A DNA stretch of 64,000 nt. Source: Bordetella genomosp. 13. Lineage in GTDB: Bacteria; Pseudomonadota; Gammaproteobacteria; Burkholderiales; Burkholderiaceae_B. The position numbers were made by a program, and so were the translations under genes. Numbering within the stretch: the first letter of the stretch is position 1; every line of letters begins with the position of its first letter. A model generated the notes under the pieces. The model did no database searches. It saw nothing but the letters and a program-made list of their open reading frames with translations, and was not told where the DNA came from. Below are positions 35,731-44,061 of this stretch, in pieces. Location: assembly GCF_007679965.1 (NCBI RefSeq), contig NZ_VEHL01000001.1, positions 868,001 through 932,000 of the forward strand. Direction: 5' to 3'.

Positions 35731-35955
35731 CAGATTGTATGTGAAACCTGTCAAGGCAAAGTCAGGAAGGCGACGGGGGCGTGGCAACCAAGCAACGTTA
35801 TAGCGTTGCCTTCGCCTATTACGGGGGATTTGCGACATGCGGCGCGCGGGGCCGGGTGCGCCGTGTCCGTCGTGGACGGACAGCGGCGCCGGCCGGTCAC
35901 CGCCTCGTGCTGCGCGCCCGGTGTACGCCCTTGGGGCGGCCGGGCGGCCCGCGCC

Positions 35956-37575
35956 TCAATACCCGACCGGGTACCCGTCCTTGCGGTGGTCCGAGGCGGC
36001 CAGATAGCCGCCGTCTTCCAGCTTCATGGCCAGCTGGGCACTGCCGAATTCAAGATTGAAGCGCTCGGACACCTCGACCTGATGGCCCGCGGCGCGCAGG
36101 AAGTCCACGGTCTCTGCCGGGCAGTTCCATTCGACGGCCACGCCCACGTTGTCGTCCTTCACGCGCCAGCGCGGCGCGTCGCTGGCGGCCTGCGGGTTCT
36201 GGCCGAAGTCGGCCAGGCGGCTGACCACCTGCAGGTGGCCCTGCGCCTGCATCGAGCCGCCCATCACGCCGAAGCTCATCAGCGGCTGGCCCTGCTTCAT
36301 CAGGAAACCGGGGATGATGGTGTGGAAGGGGCGCTTGCCCGGGGCGACCACGTTGGGATGACCCGCGCGCGTGGAGAAGCCCCAGCCGCGGTTGTGCAGC
36401 GCGATGCCGGTGCCGGGCACGACCACGCCCGAGCCGAAGCCCTTGAAGTTGGACTGGATGAACGAGACCATGGTGCCGTTCTGGTCGGCCGCGGTCAGGT
36501 ACACCGTGCCGCCATCGTGCGGATTGCCGGGCCTGGGCGCGCCCGCGCGGCGCGGATCGATCAGTTTGGCGCGCCGCGCCAGGTAGGCCGGATCCAGCAG
36601 CTCGGCGCTGGACAGGCGCATGTGATCGGGATCGCCCACATGTTCGTACAGGTCGGCGAAGGCCAGGCGCATGGCCTCGATCTGCAGGTGCATCGTTGCA
36701 CCCGTATCGGCGCCGCCGGCGGCCAGATCGAAGTTGTCCAGCATGCCCAGCGCCATCAGCGCGCCGATGCCCTGTCCGTTGGGGCCGATCTCGAACAGTT
36801 CGACGTCGCGATAGCGCATGCCGATGGGGTCCACCCAATCGGCGCGGTGCGCGGCCAGGTCGGCCTCGGTGATGTCGCCGCCGGTGTTGCGCGCATGCCG
36901 GGCGATGGCCGCGGCCAGTTCGCCCTGGTAGAAGCTGTCGCCCTTGCTGCGCGCGATGCTTTCCAGCGTGGCGGCCTGGCCCGGGCAGCGGAAGCGTTCG
37001 CCGGGCCGCGGGGCGCGGCCGTTGGGCATGAAGGACTCGGCGTAGCCCGGCTGCTTCGACAGCTTGGCGACCTGCTTGTCCCACTGGCGATGCACGGTGG
37101 GCGAGACCAGGTAGCCGTCGCGCGCATAGCGCAGGGCTGGCTCGAACAGGTCCTCGAAGGGCAGCGAGCCGAAGCGCTCCCAGATGGCGCGCCAGCCGGA
37201 TACGGTGCCGGGCACCGTGACGCTGCCCCAGCCGATGGCGTCCATGCCGTCCATGTGGGCGAAGCGCGAGGTCTCCCAGTTGGCGGGCGCGCGGCCCGAG
37301 GCGTTCAGGCCATGCAGCTTGCCCTCGTGCCACACGATGGCGAACATGTCGCCGCCGATGCCGTTCATGCAGGGCTCGACGACGGTCAGCGCGATGGCCG
37401 TGGCCAGCGCGGCATCGATGGCGTTGCCGCCGCGCGCGTACATCTGCAGGCCGGCCGCGCTGGCCAGCGGCTGCGAGGTGCTGACGACGTTGTCGGCCAG
37501 CACCGGCTGGCGCTGAGAGGGGTAGGGCAGTTGCCAGAAGGGATTGTCGGAAAAGGGCATGGCGTAGGGATCCAT
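35956..37575 (-). CDS. Gamma-glutamyltransferase-family Ntn hydrolase
   Basis: 539 residues, the length of a self-cleaving GGT precursor. ASAAGLQMYARGGNAIDAALA and MNGIGGDMFAIV are the N-terminal family blocks. The expected autocleavage Thr is T357 in HDGGTVYL, followed by DQNGTMVSFIQSN. No signal peptide, unlike periplasmic GGT, so it may be a cytoplasmic amidase/acylase-type member (cephalosporin acylase or capsule-hydrolase relatives). ATG at 37575 follows a terminator-like hairpin without a clear ribosome-binding site; ATG at 37560 is an alternative. Downstream of a Bug gene. Confidence 0.87.
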   Translation of the reverse strand: MDPYAMPFSDNPFWQLPYPSQRQPVLADNVVSTSQPLASAAGLQMYARGGNAIDAALATAIALTVVEPCMNGIGGDMFAIVWHEGKLHGLNASGRAPANWETSRFAHMDGMDAIGWGSVTVPGTVSGWRAIWERFGSLPFEDLFEPALRYARDGYLVSPTVHRQWDKQVAKLSKQPGYAESFMPNGRAPRPGERFRCPGQAATLESIARSKGDSFYQGELAAAIARHARNTGGDITEADLAAHRADWVDPIGMRYRDVELFEIGPNGQGIGALMALGMLDNFDLAAGGADTGATMHLQIEAMRLAFADLYEHVGDPDHMRLSSAELLDPAYLARRAKLIDPRRAGAPRPGNPHDGGTVYLTAADQNGTMVSFIQSNFKGFGSGVVVPGTGIALHNRGWGFSTRAGHPNVVAPGKRPFHTIIPGFLMKQGQPLMSFGVMGGSMQAQGHLQVVSRLADFGQNPQAASDAPRWRVKDDNVGVAVEWNCPAETVDFLRAAGHQVEVSERFNLEFGSAQLAMKLEDGGYLAASDHRKDGYPVGY

Positions 37576-37577
37576 GG

Positions 37578-37599
37578 AAAACGCCCGGCGAGGCCGGGC
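37578..37599 (-). terminator. Intrinsic terminator between the Bug and GGT-like genes
   Basis: On the minus strand GCCCGGC-CTC-GCCGGGC is followed at once by TTTT, 3 bases before the GGT-like ATG. It would separate or attenuate expression of the downstream gene. Confidence 0.65.
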
Positions 37600-37621
37600 A
37601 GGGGAATGCGAAAGGTGCGGG

Positions 37622-38641
37622 TTACTTGCCGGCCGTGACGTTCAGCGCCTTGACCTTGGCCAGCCAGAAGGCCTGCTGGTCCAGGATGAACCTGGGCAGG
37701 GCCTGCGCGGCGATCTCGCTGGTCTGGAAGCCCTGGGCCTCGATGGCCTTGCTGAAGGCGGCGTTGTCCTTGGTGGCTTCCAGGGCCTTCTGGATGACGG
37801 CGATGCGCTCGGGCGGCGTGCCGCGCGGCGCCATCAGCGCGAACAGGTTCTCGGCGTCCAGGCCCTGCATGCCCAGTTCCTTCAGCGTGGGCACTTCGGG
37901 CATGGCGGCCAGGCGCTTCTGCGAGGCGACGCCCAGTACCTGCAGGCGGCCGGCCTGCTTGTGCGGCAGCGTGCTGGCCACGCTGTCGAACATGAACGCC
38001 GACGAGCCCTCGATCACTTCGGGGATGGCCTGGCCGCTGCCCTTGTACGGGATCTGCAGCGCGTCCACGCCGGCCTGTTCCTTGAAGATCTCGCCTTCCA
38101 GGTTGGACAGCGTTCCCGCGCCCATGGTGGCGTAGTTGTACTTGCCCGGCGCCTGCTTCAGGTAGTGCACCAGGCTGGCGTAGTCCTTCAGGCCGAGCTT
38201 GGTCGGCGTGACCAGGATGTGCGGCGCGCTGGCGATGGCGCCCACCGCGTCGAAGTCGCCGTCCAGCGAGACCTGCGCCTTGCCGTTGATGGCCTCGTTG
38301 ATGGAGTTGGACATCACCGACGAGATGTACAGCGTGTAGCCGTCGGGCTCGGCGCGCGCGCCGGCCTGCATGCCGATCAGGCCGCCAGCGCCGGGCCGGT
38401 TGACGATGACGATGGACTGGCCCAGCGCCTGGCCCATTTCCTTGCCCAGTTCGCGCGCCAGCACGTCGGTGGCGCCGCCCGGCGGAAAGGACAGGATGAT
38501 CTGGATGGCGCGGTCCGGAAAGCCGGCCGCCTGCGCCAGCGTGGCGCCGGCCGAGAAGGCCAGGACGAAGGCGGCGCGTGCCACGCGTCCTGTGAGTGCG
38601 CGCAGGCCGGGCGCGCCGCCGTGATGAGCCTTGGATGTCAT
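37622..38641 (-). CDS. Bug/TctC-family periplasmic solute-binding protein
   Basis: 339 residues. A signal peptide ends in LAQAAG, and FPDRAIQIILSFPPGGATDVLAR, RPGAGGLIGMQAG and IPYKGSGQAIPEV are the Bug signs. ATG at 38641 is preceded by AGGGGAACAC; the longer frame to 38749 has no such site. It lies between a divergent LysR gene and the GGT-like gene, so the imported ligand may be a gamma-glutamyl or other amide compound (inference). Confidence 0.92.
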   Translation of the reverse strand: MTSKAHHGGAPGLRALTGRVARAAFVLAFSAGATLAQAAGFPDRAIQIILSFPPGGATDVLARELGKEMGQALGQSIVIVNRPGAGGLIGMQAGARAEPDGYTLYISSVMSNSINEAINGKAQVSLDGDFDAVGAIASAPHILVTPTKLGLKDYASLVHYLKQAPGKYNYATMGAGTLSNLEGEIFKEQAGVDALQIPYKGSGQAIPEVIEGSSAFMFDSVASTLPHKQAGRLQVLGVASQKRLAAMPEVPTLKELGMQGLDAENLFALMAPRGTPPERIAVIQKALEATKDNAAFSKAIEAQGFQTSEIAAQALPRFILDQQAFWLAKVKALNVTAGK

Positions 38642-38722
38642 GTGTTCCCCTTGCTGTAGGTCGATGGTGCGGCCCGGCAGAGTCGTGTGCTTGCCTTCAG
38701 GGCCGTCTCGGACGATTCTATG

Positions 38723-38745
38723 TATTGCCATTTGCGCAAGCAATA
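38723..38745. promoter_or_regulatory. LysR-type operator dyad
   Basis: TATTGC-N11-GCAATA with an inner TTGCGCAA palindrome (38732-38739), in the 154-bp gap between the divergent Bug and LysR genes. Shape and spacing fit a T-N11-A LysR box. Confidence 0.6.
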
Positions 38746-38795
38746 ACAATAATTCGCACGCAGATTGCCTTTTTTAGAATCTGACGGATGCCACC

Positions 38796-39707
38796 ATGCT
38801 CAGTACCGCCCATCGCTATTTCCTGCAGGTCGTGCGATACGGCAGCGTCAAGAACGCCGCCGTGTCGCTGCATGTGGCGCCCTCGGCGGTCAGCCGGCAG
38901 ATCGCCAAGCTGGAGCACCAGTGCGGCGCGGCGCTGTTCGAGCGCCGGCCGCAGGGCATGGTGCTGACGGGCGCAGGCGAACTGCTGGCCAGCCATGCGC
39001 GCCGCATGGCTATCGATACCGAGCAGGCCATGCGCGAGATCCGCAACCTGCACCGGGCCGAGCTGACCACCATCCGCATCGGCTCGAACGAGGCCGTGGC
39101 GCGCAACCTGCTGCCCGCCATCGTCGGCGGCTTCCGCCAGGACGGCCCCGACGCGGAATTCCAGGTGCACGTGGCCTCGCCGGGCGTGGTGGCGCAGAAG
39201 GTGCGCGACGGTGGCCTGGACGTGGGGCTGGCCTTCAGCCTGCATCCGGGCGGCGCGCGGGTGCGCCACGAGATCGCGTCGCCGCTGCGCGCCATCATGG
39301 CGCCGCATCATCCGTTGGCGGCGCTGTCCTCGATCACCATCGGCGACCTGCGCCCGCATCCGGTGGGGCTGACGGATTCGGGCTTCACGGCGCGGCTGCT
39401 GTTCGATCATTTCGCGGAGGGCGAGGGCCAGCACATCCGACTGACGTACTCCAGCAATTCGTCGTCGGTGATCCGCGCGCTTGTCGAGGCGGGCGACGCG
39501 GTGACGCTGGCGGGCGAGCTGCCGCTGGCCGACGCGCTGGCCGCGGGCACGCTGGTGGCGCGTCCGATGGCCCTGCCGGCCTTCGAGGCGCGCTATCTGC
39601 AGGTGCTGGCGGGATCGGGGCTGCCGGACACGACCGAACGCTTCGTGCAGCGCCTGGCGCGCGAGCTGGACGCGACGGCGGCTCGCATGGCCAGGCAGCC
39701 GCGCTGA
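38796..39707 (+). CDS. LysR-family transcriptional regulator
   Basis: 303 residues. The helix-turn-helix (SVKNAAVSLHVAPSAVSRQIAKLE) is N-terminal and the effector-binding domain follows. Divergent from the Bug/GGT-like genes, whose expression it probably controls through the 38723-38745 dyad; the downstream deformylase gene is co-directional (75-bp gap) and could also be a target. Confidence 0.92.
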   Translation: MLSTAHRYFLQVVRYGSVKNAAVSLHVAPSAVSRQIAKLEHQCGAALFERRPQGMVLTGAGELLASHARRMAIDTEQAMREIRNLHRAELTTIRIGSNEAVARNLLPAIVGGFRQDGPDAEFQVHVASPGVVAQKVRDGGLDVGLAFSLHPGGARVRHEIASPLRAIMAPHHPLAALSSITIGDLRPHPVGLTDSGFTARLLFDHFAEGEGQHIRLTYSSNSSSVIRALVEAGDAVTLAGELPLADALAAGTLVARPMALPAFEARYLQVLAGSGLPDTTERFVQRLARELDATAARMARQPR

Positions 39708-39782
39708 GTCCGCCTGCCGCGCGTCTCGATCCGCATGCGAGGATAATGCAGGGCTGAAGTCGCTACACCCAAGCAGGATTCC

Positions 39783-40574
39783 ATGACCGACATCTTCCAT
39801 TTCGAGGCGGGCACCGCGCCGCTGCTCATCTCCATTCCCCATCTGGGCAGCCTGATTCCCGAGACGCAAAAGCCGGCGATGACCGAGCTGGCGCTGCGCT
39901 CGGGCGACACCGACTGGCACCTGGACCGCCTGTACGCCTTCGGCCGCGCGCTGGGCGCGTCGTTCCTGTGGGCGCGCTACTCCCGCTACGCCGTCGACCT
40001 GAACCGGCCGCCCAACGACGAGAGCCTGTATCCCGGCCAGGCCAAGACCGGCCTGTGCCCCACGCATACCTTCGATGGCCAGCCGCTGTACCGCGACGGG
40101 CGCGAGGCCATCGCGGTGGACGAGCGCGATGCGCGCCGCGATGCCTATTGGCAGCCCTATCACGCGCAGCTGCGCGCCGAGATCGACCGTCTGCGCGCCG
40201 CGCACGGCAAGGTGCTGCTGTGGGAGGCGCATTCCATCGCCAGCGTCATTCCGCGCCTGTTCGAGGGCAAGCTGCCCGACCTGAACATCGGCACCTCCGC
40301 CGGCGCGAGTTGCGCGCCGGCCATGGAAGCCGCCATCCGCGCGCAACTGGACGCGTGCGACGACTACACCTGGGCGATCAACGGCCGCTTCAAGGGCGGC
40401 TACATCACGCGCCACTACGGCGCACCGCAGCAGGGCGTGCATGCGATCCAGCTGGAGATGTGCCAGTCGACCTACATGGACGAACGGCATCCATACGGCT
40501 GGCGCGAAGAGCAGGCCAGCCGCGTGGCGCCGGTGGTGGAACGCCTGGTGCGCGCGGCGTTCGAGCAGCTGTAG
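39783..40574 (+). CDS. hutG: N-formylglutamate deformylase
   Basis: 263 residues of the N-formylglutamate amidohydrolase family. LLISIPHLGSLIP opens the protein, followed by DTDWHLDRLY and RYAVDLNRPPNDESLYPGQ, the conserved active-site blocks, and a C-terminal QLEMCQSTYMDE. It hydrolyses N-formyl-L-glutamate to glutamate and formate, the last step of the five-step histidine pathway. No other hut genes are in the window, so the rest of the pathway is elsewhere or the enzyme serves another N-acyl amino acid. Followed by a terminator at 40647. Confidence 0.9.
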   Translation: MTDIFHFEAGTAPLLISIPHLGSLIPETQKPAMTELALRSGDTDWHLDRLYAFGRALGASFLWARYSRYAVDLNRPPNDESLYPGQAKTGLCPTHTFDGQPLYRDGREAIAVDERDARRDAYWQPYHAQLRAEIDRLRAAHGKVLLWEAHSIASVIPRLFEGKLPDLNIGTSAGASCAPAMEAAIRAQLDACDDYTWAINGRFKGGYITRHYGAPQQGVHAIQLEMCQSTYMDERHPYGWREEQASRVAPVVERLVRAAFEQL

Positions 40575-40646
40575 AGGCAGGCAGGACGCTGCATCCAGGC
40601 CGTTGGAGACGTGGCGGCCGCCGTGCTGGCGGACGTCGTGGAGAGA

Positions 40647-40684
40647 CAGGGGCCGCCGCGATGATCGCGGCGGCCCCTGCCGTT
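40647..40684 (+). terminator. Intrinsic terminator after hutG (possibly bidirectional)
   Basis: CAGGGGCCGCCGCGAT and its exact reverse complement flank a single G, giving a near-perfect 14-16-bp stem, followed by CCGTTTT on the plus strand. It lies between the convergent hutG and YXWGXW-type genes. Confidence 0.75.
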
Positions 40685-40692
40685 TTCAGCGC

Positions 40693-41070
40693 TCAACGGC
40701 GATGCGGATTGTTGGGATGGTGGTCGTGGCGGTTCGGCACGCCGTCGCGGTCGTGGTCCCAGCCGCCCTTCGCATAGGCCCACCGGTTGCCGTCCTGATG
40801 CCAGGCTGGCGCGCGGTACACGTAGCCCGGCCGTTGGCGCAGCCACACGCCTTGTGTCCAGACGTGGCGATTGCGATGCCATTCCCAATGGCCCGGAGCC
40901 CACACATAACCGGCGCGCGGCGGCGGCACCACTTCGACGCGGGGCGGCGGCGGCGCCACGCCGATGGTGACGGAAACCTGTGCCTGCGCGGCCGATGGCG
41001 CGACGAGCGTGCCCAGCGAGACGGCGGCGGCCGCGGCGGCGGCCATGGCGAAGTTGCGGTAGCGGTTCAT
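40693..41070 (-). CDS. Exported YXWGXW-repeat protein with a thrombospondin-3-like tail
   Basis: 125 residues. Residues 1-31 are a Sec signal (ends SAAQAQ). The mature protein has Pro-rich PPPPRVEVVPPP, then Trp/Tyr-rich repeats of the YXWGXW type (YVWAPGHWEWHRNRHVW; VYRAPAWHQDGNRW). The end, DHDRDGVPNRHDHHPNNP, reads like a single calcium-binding thrombospondin type-3 repeat. Function unknown; periplasmic or surface location inferred from the signal peptide. Confidence 0.85.
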   Translation of the reverse strand: MNRYRNFAMAAAAAAAVSLGTLVAPSAAQAQVSVTIGVAPPPPRVEVVPPPRAGYVWAPGHWEWHRNRHVWTQGVWLRQRPGYVYRAPAWHQDGNRWAYAKGGWDHDRDGVPNRHDHHPNNPHRR

Positions 41071-41496
41071 GTCAGGATCCTCCTGGAAAAGCGGCCCGGC
41101 GACTGCCTGGGGCGGTTGCCTTGGGGGCGCGATTTGATTATCTAGGGAAGATGCTGACTGCCGGATTACGCCGGCAGGGGCCGGATTTCAGCGTGTTTCG
41201 CAGGCTGGGTCATGCGATTTCAGCGCATTTCAGGCGTGGATGATCGCGCCGCGCATGCGGTGGCGTGCGCACTACCGCGACGTTGCGATGTGATTGGCGC
41301 ATCAACGGTTGATGGCTCAAGCAGCGTACAGTTCGCAAGACTTGTGCGGGTTGCGATACCTCCGACGCCCCTGCGTTACGCGCAGTGACCTAACCTTTGC
41401 GTATGGGGCGCCCTCATCACCATGTATGGCTGGCTATTCGGTCCCGCATGCCGCAGAATCGGGCCAGTGGCCAAACCACGATGATGGAGGTGGTGT
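41071..41496. other. 426-bp divergent intergenic region
   Basis: No gene found. It contains the promoters of the two flanking small exported-protein genes. A TAGATAAT sequence on the minus strand near 41140 could be a -10 box for the YXWGXW gene. A perfect dyad CATCAAC-G-GTTGATG lies at 41300-41314. GC is lower than in the genes. Confidence 0.5.
41300..41314. promoter_or_regulatory. Perfect 7-bp dyad in intergenic DNA
   Basis: CATCAAC-G-GTTGATG, located ~180 bp before the small exported-protein gene. Could be an operator; the binding protein is unknown. Confidence 0.35.
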
Positions 41497-41841
41497 ATGC
41501 AGAAAAAGATAGGGCCGATGTTGGGGGCCATGATGATCGTGGCGATGTGCCAGGCGCAGGCCGGCACGGCGGAACAATCCGAGTGGAACGGCGCGCGCGC
41601 ATCGGCGGTCGCGTTGCCTTGCGCGGGGGCATCGCAAGTGGCGATGGCCACGCCGGTGAACGACGAAGCGGCCGGGCAGTCGCCGCATGTGTACGACACG
41701 CTGGAGCGCCTGGTGGAAAGCGGCCAGATCGTGAACCTGCGCCATACGATGACGGGCGCCGACCTGTGGCTGGCCGAGCCCGCCGGCAAGCCGCAATGCG
41801 CGCCGGGCAGCCATGCGCGCCGGGGCAAGTGCGCGTCCTGA
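41497..41841 (+). CDS. Small exported protein of unknown function
   Basis: 114 residues. MQKKIGPMLGAMMIVAMCQAQAG is a probable Sec signal (given here only as its outline: Lys-rich start, Met-rich core, AQA-G cleavage). The mature part has no family I recognise; VYDTLERLVESGQIVNLRHTM is helical and the Cys in KPQCAPG and GKCAS could pair. A strong GGAGGTGG precedes the ATG, and two terminator-like hairpins follow, supporting a real gene. Confidence 0.65.
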   Translation: MQKKIGPMLGAMMIVAMCQAQAGTAEQSEWNGARASAVALPCAGASQVAMATPVNDEAAGQSPHVYDTLERLVESGQIVNLRHTMTGADLWLAEPAGKPQCAPGSHARRGKCAS

Positions 41842-41863
41842 TTTCCTGACGTCCCGAACGCAA

Positions 41864-41898
41864 AACGCGCACGCATGGCTTTGGCCGGCGTGCGCGTT
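41864..41898 (-). terminator. Terminator hairpin for the minus-strand lipoprotein genes
   Basis: AACGCGCACGC and GCGTGCGCGTT form a perfect 11-bp stem. On the minus strand it is followed by TTTTGCG. Located between the convergent exported-protein and lipoprotein genes. Confidence 0.6.
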
Positions 41899-41904
41899 CT
41901 TCAT

Positions 41905-41933
41905 GGCGGCGGCATCGGCCGCCTTTATTTTTT
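41905..41933 (+). terminator. Terminator for the small exported-protein gene
   Basis: GGCGGC-N7-GCCGCC followed by TTTATTTTTT on the plus strand. The T-tract overlaps the stop codon of the convergent lipoprotein gene. Confidence 0.7.
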
Positions 41934-42524
41934 CTGCAGTTCCGGCATCTGCAGCAATTGGGCCTGGGTCTTCAGCACGGCGTCTTCCATGGCGCGCCGG
42001 CCCGACAGGCCGAAGTTCTTGATGAACTCGTCGTATTCGGCCTTGCCTTCGCCTTCGGCCTTGATGATGCCCAGTTGTCTGTTGTCGCGGTCGGCCACGG
42101 TGGTCGTGAGCTGCACGTTGAAGACCGTAGGCGGCCAAGTGAACGGGCTGGGCGACGACGAGTTGGTCACCATCGACGGCGTGAGCACGACATCCGCGTC
42201 CTGCGCTCCGGCGGCCGGCGCCTGTTTCAGGCGGCTGACGCTGCTGAACACGTTCGACAGCATCTTGTAGAAAGCGGTCTCGATATCCTTGTACGGCTGG
42301 TAGCTGACCTTGTCGCCGCCGCCGCCCGGCGTGGTAACCGTGCGGGCCAGGTCTTCCGGCGAAATGTAGTAGGCCGCCGTGGCGTTGATGCGCGTCGTGC
42401 CGGCGGGGGCGGTGATGCTGGTCACTTCGGGGCTTACGTCGATCTTGTGCGCGCAACCGGCAACCAATGCCAGGGCGGCGGCCATGCTGGCCCAGCGGAT
42501 TATTTTGATCATGGTGGGTTTCAT
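41925..42524 (-). CDS. Lipoprotein of unknown function (second of a pair)
   Basis: 199 residues. A hydrophobic signal (IIRWASMAAALALVAGC) ends in the lipobox VAGC, so it is a lipid-anchored envelope protein. The mature domain (INATAAYYISPEDLARTV; ADVVLTPSMVTNSSSPSPF; LTTTVADRDNRQLG) suggests a beta-rich fold; I do not recognise a named family. The ATG at 42524 overlaps the stop of the upstream lipoprotein by 4 bp, so they are made together and probably interact. Confidence 0.78.
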   Translation of the reverse strand: MKPTMIKIIRWASMAAALALVAGCAHKIDVSPEVTSITAPAGTTRINATAAYYISPEDLARTVTTPGGGGDKVSYQPYKDIETAFYKMLSNVFSSVSRLKQAPAAGAQDADVVLTPSMVTNSSSPSPFTWPPTVFNVQLTTTVADRDNRQLGIIKAEGEGKAEYDEFIKNFGLSGRRAMEDAVLKTQAQLLQMPELQKK

Positions 42525-43069
42525 TTCAGGGCGTCGAGAAAGGCTTGGTCGTTGAAAAGCGTGGAAATCAGTTTCCTGACCATGTCGGGATAGGCGGCGA
42601 TCGCATTCGGAACCGCGACCGCGCCCATGAATGAGGTGCGCCATACCGTTTCGGTCGACTTCACCTGGTCATAGCGGACCTGTCCCGCATTGGTCACGAT
42701 GAAGCGCGCCTCCATGCTGCCCGCGCCGCGGGGAAAAGTATCCACGTTGTTTTTCAGCAGGACGCCCGAGATATCCACTTGCGATGCGGGATCGTAGCGA
42801 TCGGCCAGCTTCAGTTCCTGCGTGACCGCCTCGGCCAGGTAGCCGGCGAAGGAGTCCTGGTACGGAGACGTCATGCTGGCGCCGCGCATGCCGATGGGAT
42901 ACCGGTTCTCGTTCGAGGGTTCGTTCTTGAATTCCGAAACCTTCGCCTTGAAATCGCCCGCTTTCTTGAGCGTTTCGACGTTGTCGACGGAAGGCTGGTA
43001 ATTGGGCGCGCTCATCGAGCAGCCGCACAATGACGAAACCAACAAGGTTATTGCCGCGATTTTCTTCAT
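42521..43069 (-). CDS. Lipoprotein of unknown function (first of a pair)
   Basis: 182 residues. Signal KIAAITLLVSSLCGC with lipobox LCGC. The mature part includes VDISGVLLKNNVDTF and a segment resembling small YajG-type lipoproteins (EARFIVTNAGQVRYDQVKS), but the match is only suggestive. A TATAAT -10 lies on the minus strand at 43096-43101, 27 bp before the start, in a conspicuously AT-rich patch. Together with the next lipoprotein it forms a two-gene operon. Confidence 0.78.
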   Translation of the reverse strand: MKKIAAITLLVSSLCGCSMSAPNYQPSVDNVETLKKAGDFKAKVSEFKNEPSNENRYPIGMRGASMTSPYQDSFAGYLAEAVTQELKLADRYDPASQVDISGVLLKNNVDTFPRGAGSMEARFIVTNAGQVRYDQVKSTETVWRTSFMGAVAVPNAIAAYPDMVRKLISTLFNDQAFLDALK

Positions 43070-43305
43070 GGGATGGCCTTCGAAACGAAGCAGCGATTAT
43101 AAGTGTTTATTTCTTTATAATTCTGTTTGTTTCAAATTATCCAGGCATTATTGGTATACGCGCGACACGGACGCGGATTGCCTGGTGCGGCCCGATTCAG
43201 AAAATGGGTTGTTCATTCGCTCGAAGCGAAAGGTGCCTGGCCTTGACGCAGGCGGCCAAGCCAGCCGGGGATGTAGGCGACCTGTCTTACCGTGACGGCG
43301 CGCGT
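43070..43305. promoter_or_regulatory. AT-rich promoter patch upstream of the lipoprotein pair
   Basis: 236 bp without a gene. Bases ~43095-43165 are far lower in GC than the rest of the window and carry TATAAT (43096-43101, minus strand). TTGAAA also occurs on that strand, but its distance is wrong for a -35. The remainder separates this operon from the end of the DUF2894 gene. Confidence 0.5.
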
Positions 43306-44061
43306 CTAGCGTCCCTTGCGGCCGCCCTTGCGATTGCCGTCCAGCTTGGCCACCAGCATGCCAGCGGGGTCGGCCGCCTGGCACAGGCGTTCCAGCGCCG
43401 ACAGGCCGTCCAGGTAGGTCATGAACTGGCGCAGGTATTCCGGCGACAGCGTGCGCATCAGCGACAGCGAACGGTGGACGATATTGCCGGAGTTCAGCGG
43501 GCCGGCGTTTTCGCCGGGCAACTGCTGCAGGGACTCCTGCACCTGCTTGTCGGTGCGCAGGTGCTCCCAGATGGCGCGGAAGTCATCCAGGGCGGGGAGT
43601 TCGGGGTAGGGGTCGCGCGGAGCCGGGGCGTCGGCCCTGTCTTGCGGGCCGATGCGGGGACGCTCGACGAGGTAGGCCGTCAACGCGGACAGGGTGTGTC
43701 CGTCCACGGCCGCGTCGTCCTGGCGGGGGCTGCTGTGTGGATGCGCGGCCGCGATGGGATCCTCGGCCTGGGCGGACGCCGCGCCGTCCTCGGCGGGAAG
43801 GCTGTGGTGGGCCACCGTATCCCCGCCTTCCGCGGTGGCTGCTGAACGCGGCGCGGCCGGTGCGCTGACGGCGTCTGCGTTCGCCAGTTGCGCATACGCG
43901 GCAAGCAATGCGGCCAAGCGTTCGTCCAGCACGCGCCGCGCGGCACCGGCGTAGCCCTGGGCGCGTTGCGCCAGCACTTCGATCAGCCGGAAACGCACCG
44001 GGTCGACGTGGTCCAGGCCGCTTTCGCGCCAGGCGTGCAGCGTGGCCTGGACGTCGGTCAT
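43306..44061 (-). CDS. DUF2894-domain protein
   Basis: 251 residues, cytoplasmic, no membrane segment. The N-terminal 65 residues (LHAWRESGLDHVDPVRFRLI; GAARRVLDERLAALLAAYA) are the conserved DUF2894 part, followed by a low-complexity Ala/Pro/acidic linker and a helical tail (RSLSLMRTLSPEYLRQFMTY) ending in a basic KGGRKGR. Last gene of the four-gene operon; starts in a 4-bp overlap with the MotB-like gene, which argues for a structural or regulatory role in the same complex. Function unknown. Confidence 0.85.
   Translation of the reverse strand: MTDVQATLHAWRESGLDHVDPVRFRLIEVLAQRAQGYAGAARRVLDERLAALLAAYAQLANADAVSAPAAPRSAATAEGGDTVAHHSLPAEDGAASAQAEDPIAAAHPHSSPRQDDAAVDGHTLSALTAYLVERPRIGPQDRADAPAPRDPYPELPALDDFRAIWEHLRTDKQVQESLQQLPGENAGPLNSGNIVHRSLSLMRTLSPEYLRQFMTYLDGLSALERLCQAADPAGMLVAKLDGNRKGGRKGR

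Larger units (their letters stand above)
35496..35955. other. 460-bp intergenic region: receptor leader, Fur-box dyad and convergent tail
   Basis: No convincing gene. From the receptor outward it holds a ribosome-binding site, a very stable hairpin (35569-35602), a stretch of unassigned leader, the AT-rich Fur-box-like dyad (35710-35730), and ~225 bp downstream of the gamma-glutamyltransferase-like gene in which I see nothing definite. Confidence 0.6.

Noticed and set aside
35615..35803. A 62-codon plus-strand frame across the Fur-box-like dyad
   Set aside because: It overlaps the regulatory dyad and receptor leader, has no ribosome-binding site and no recognisable content.
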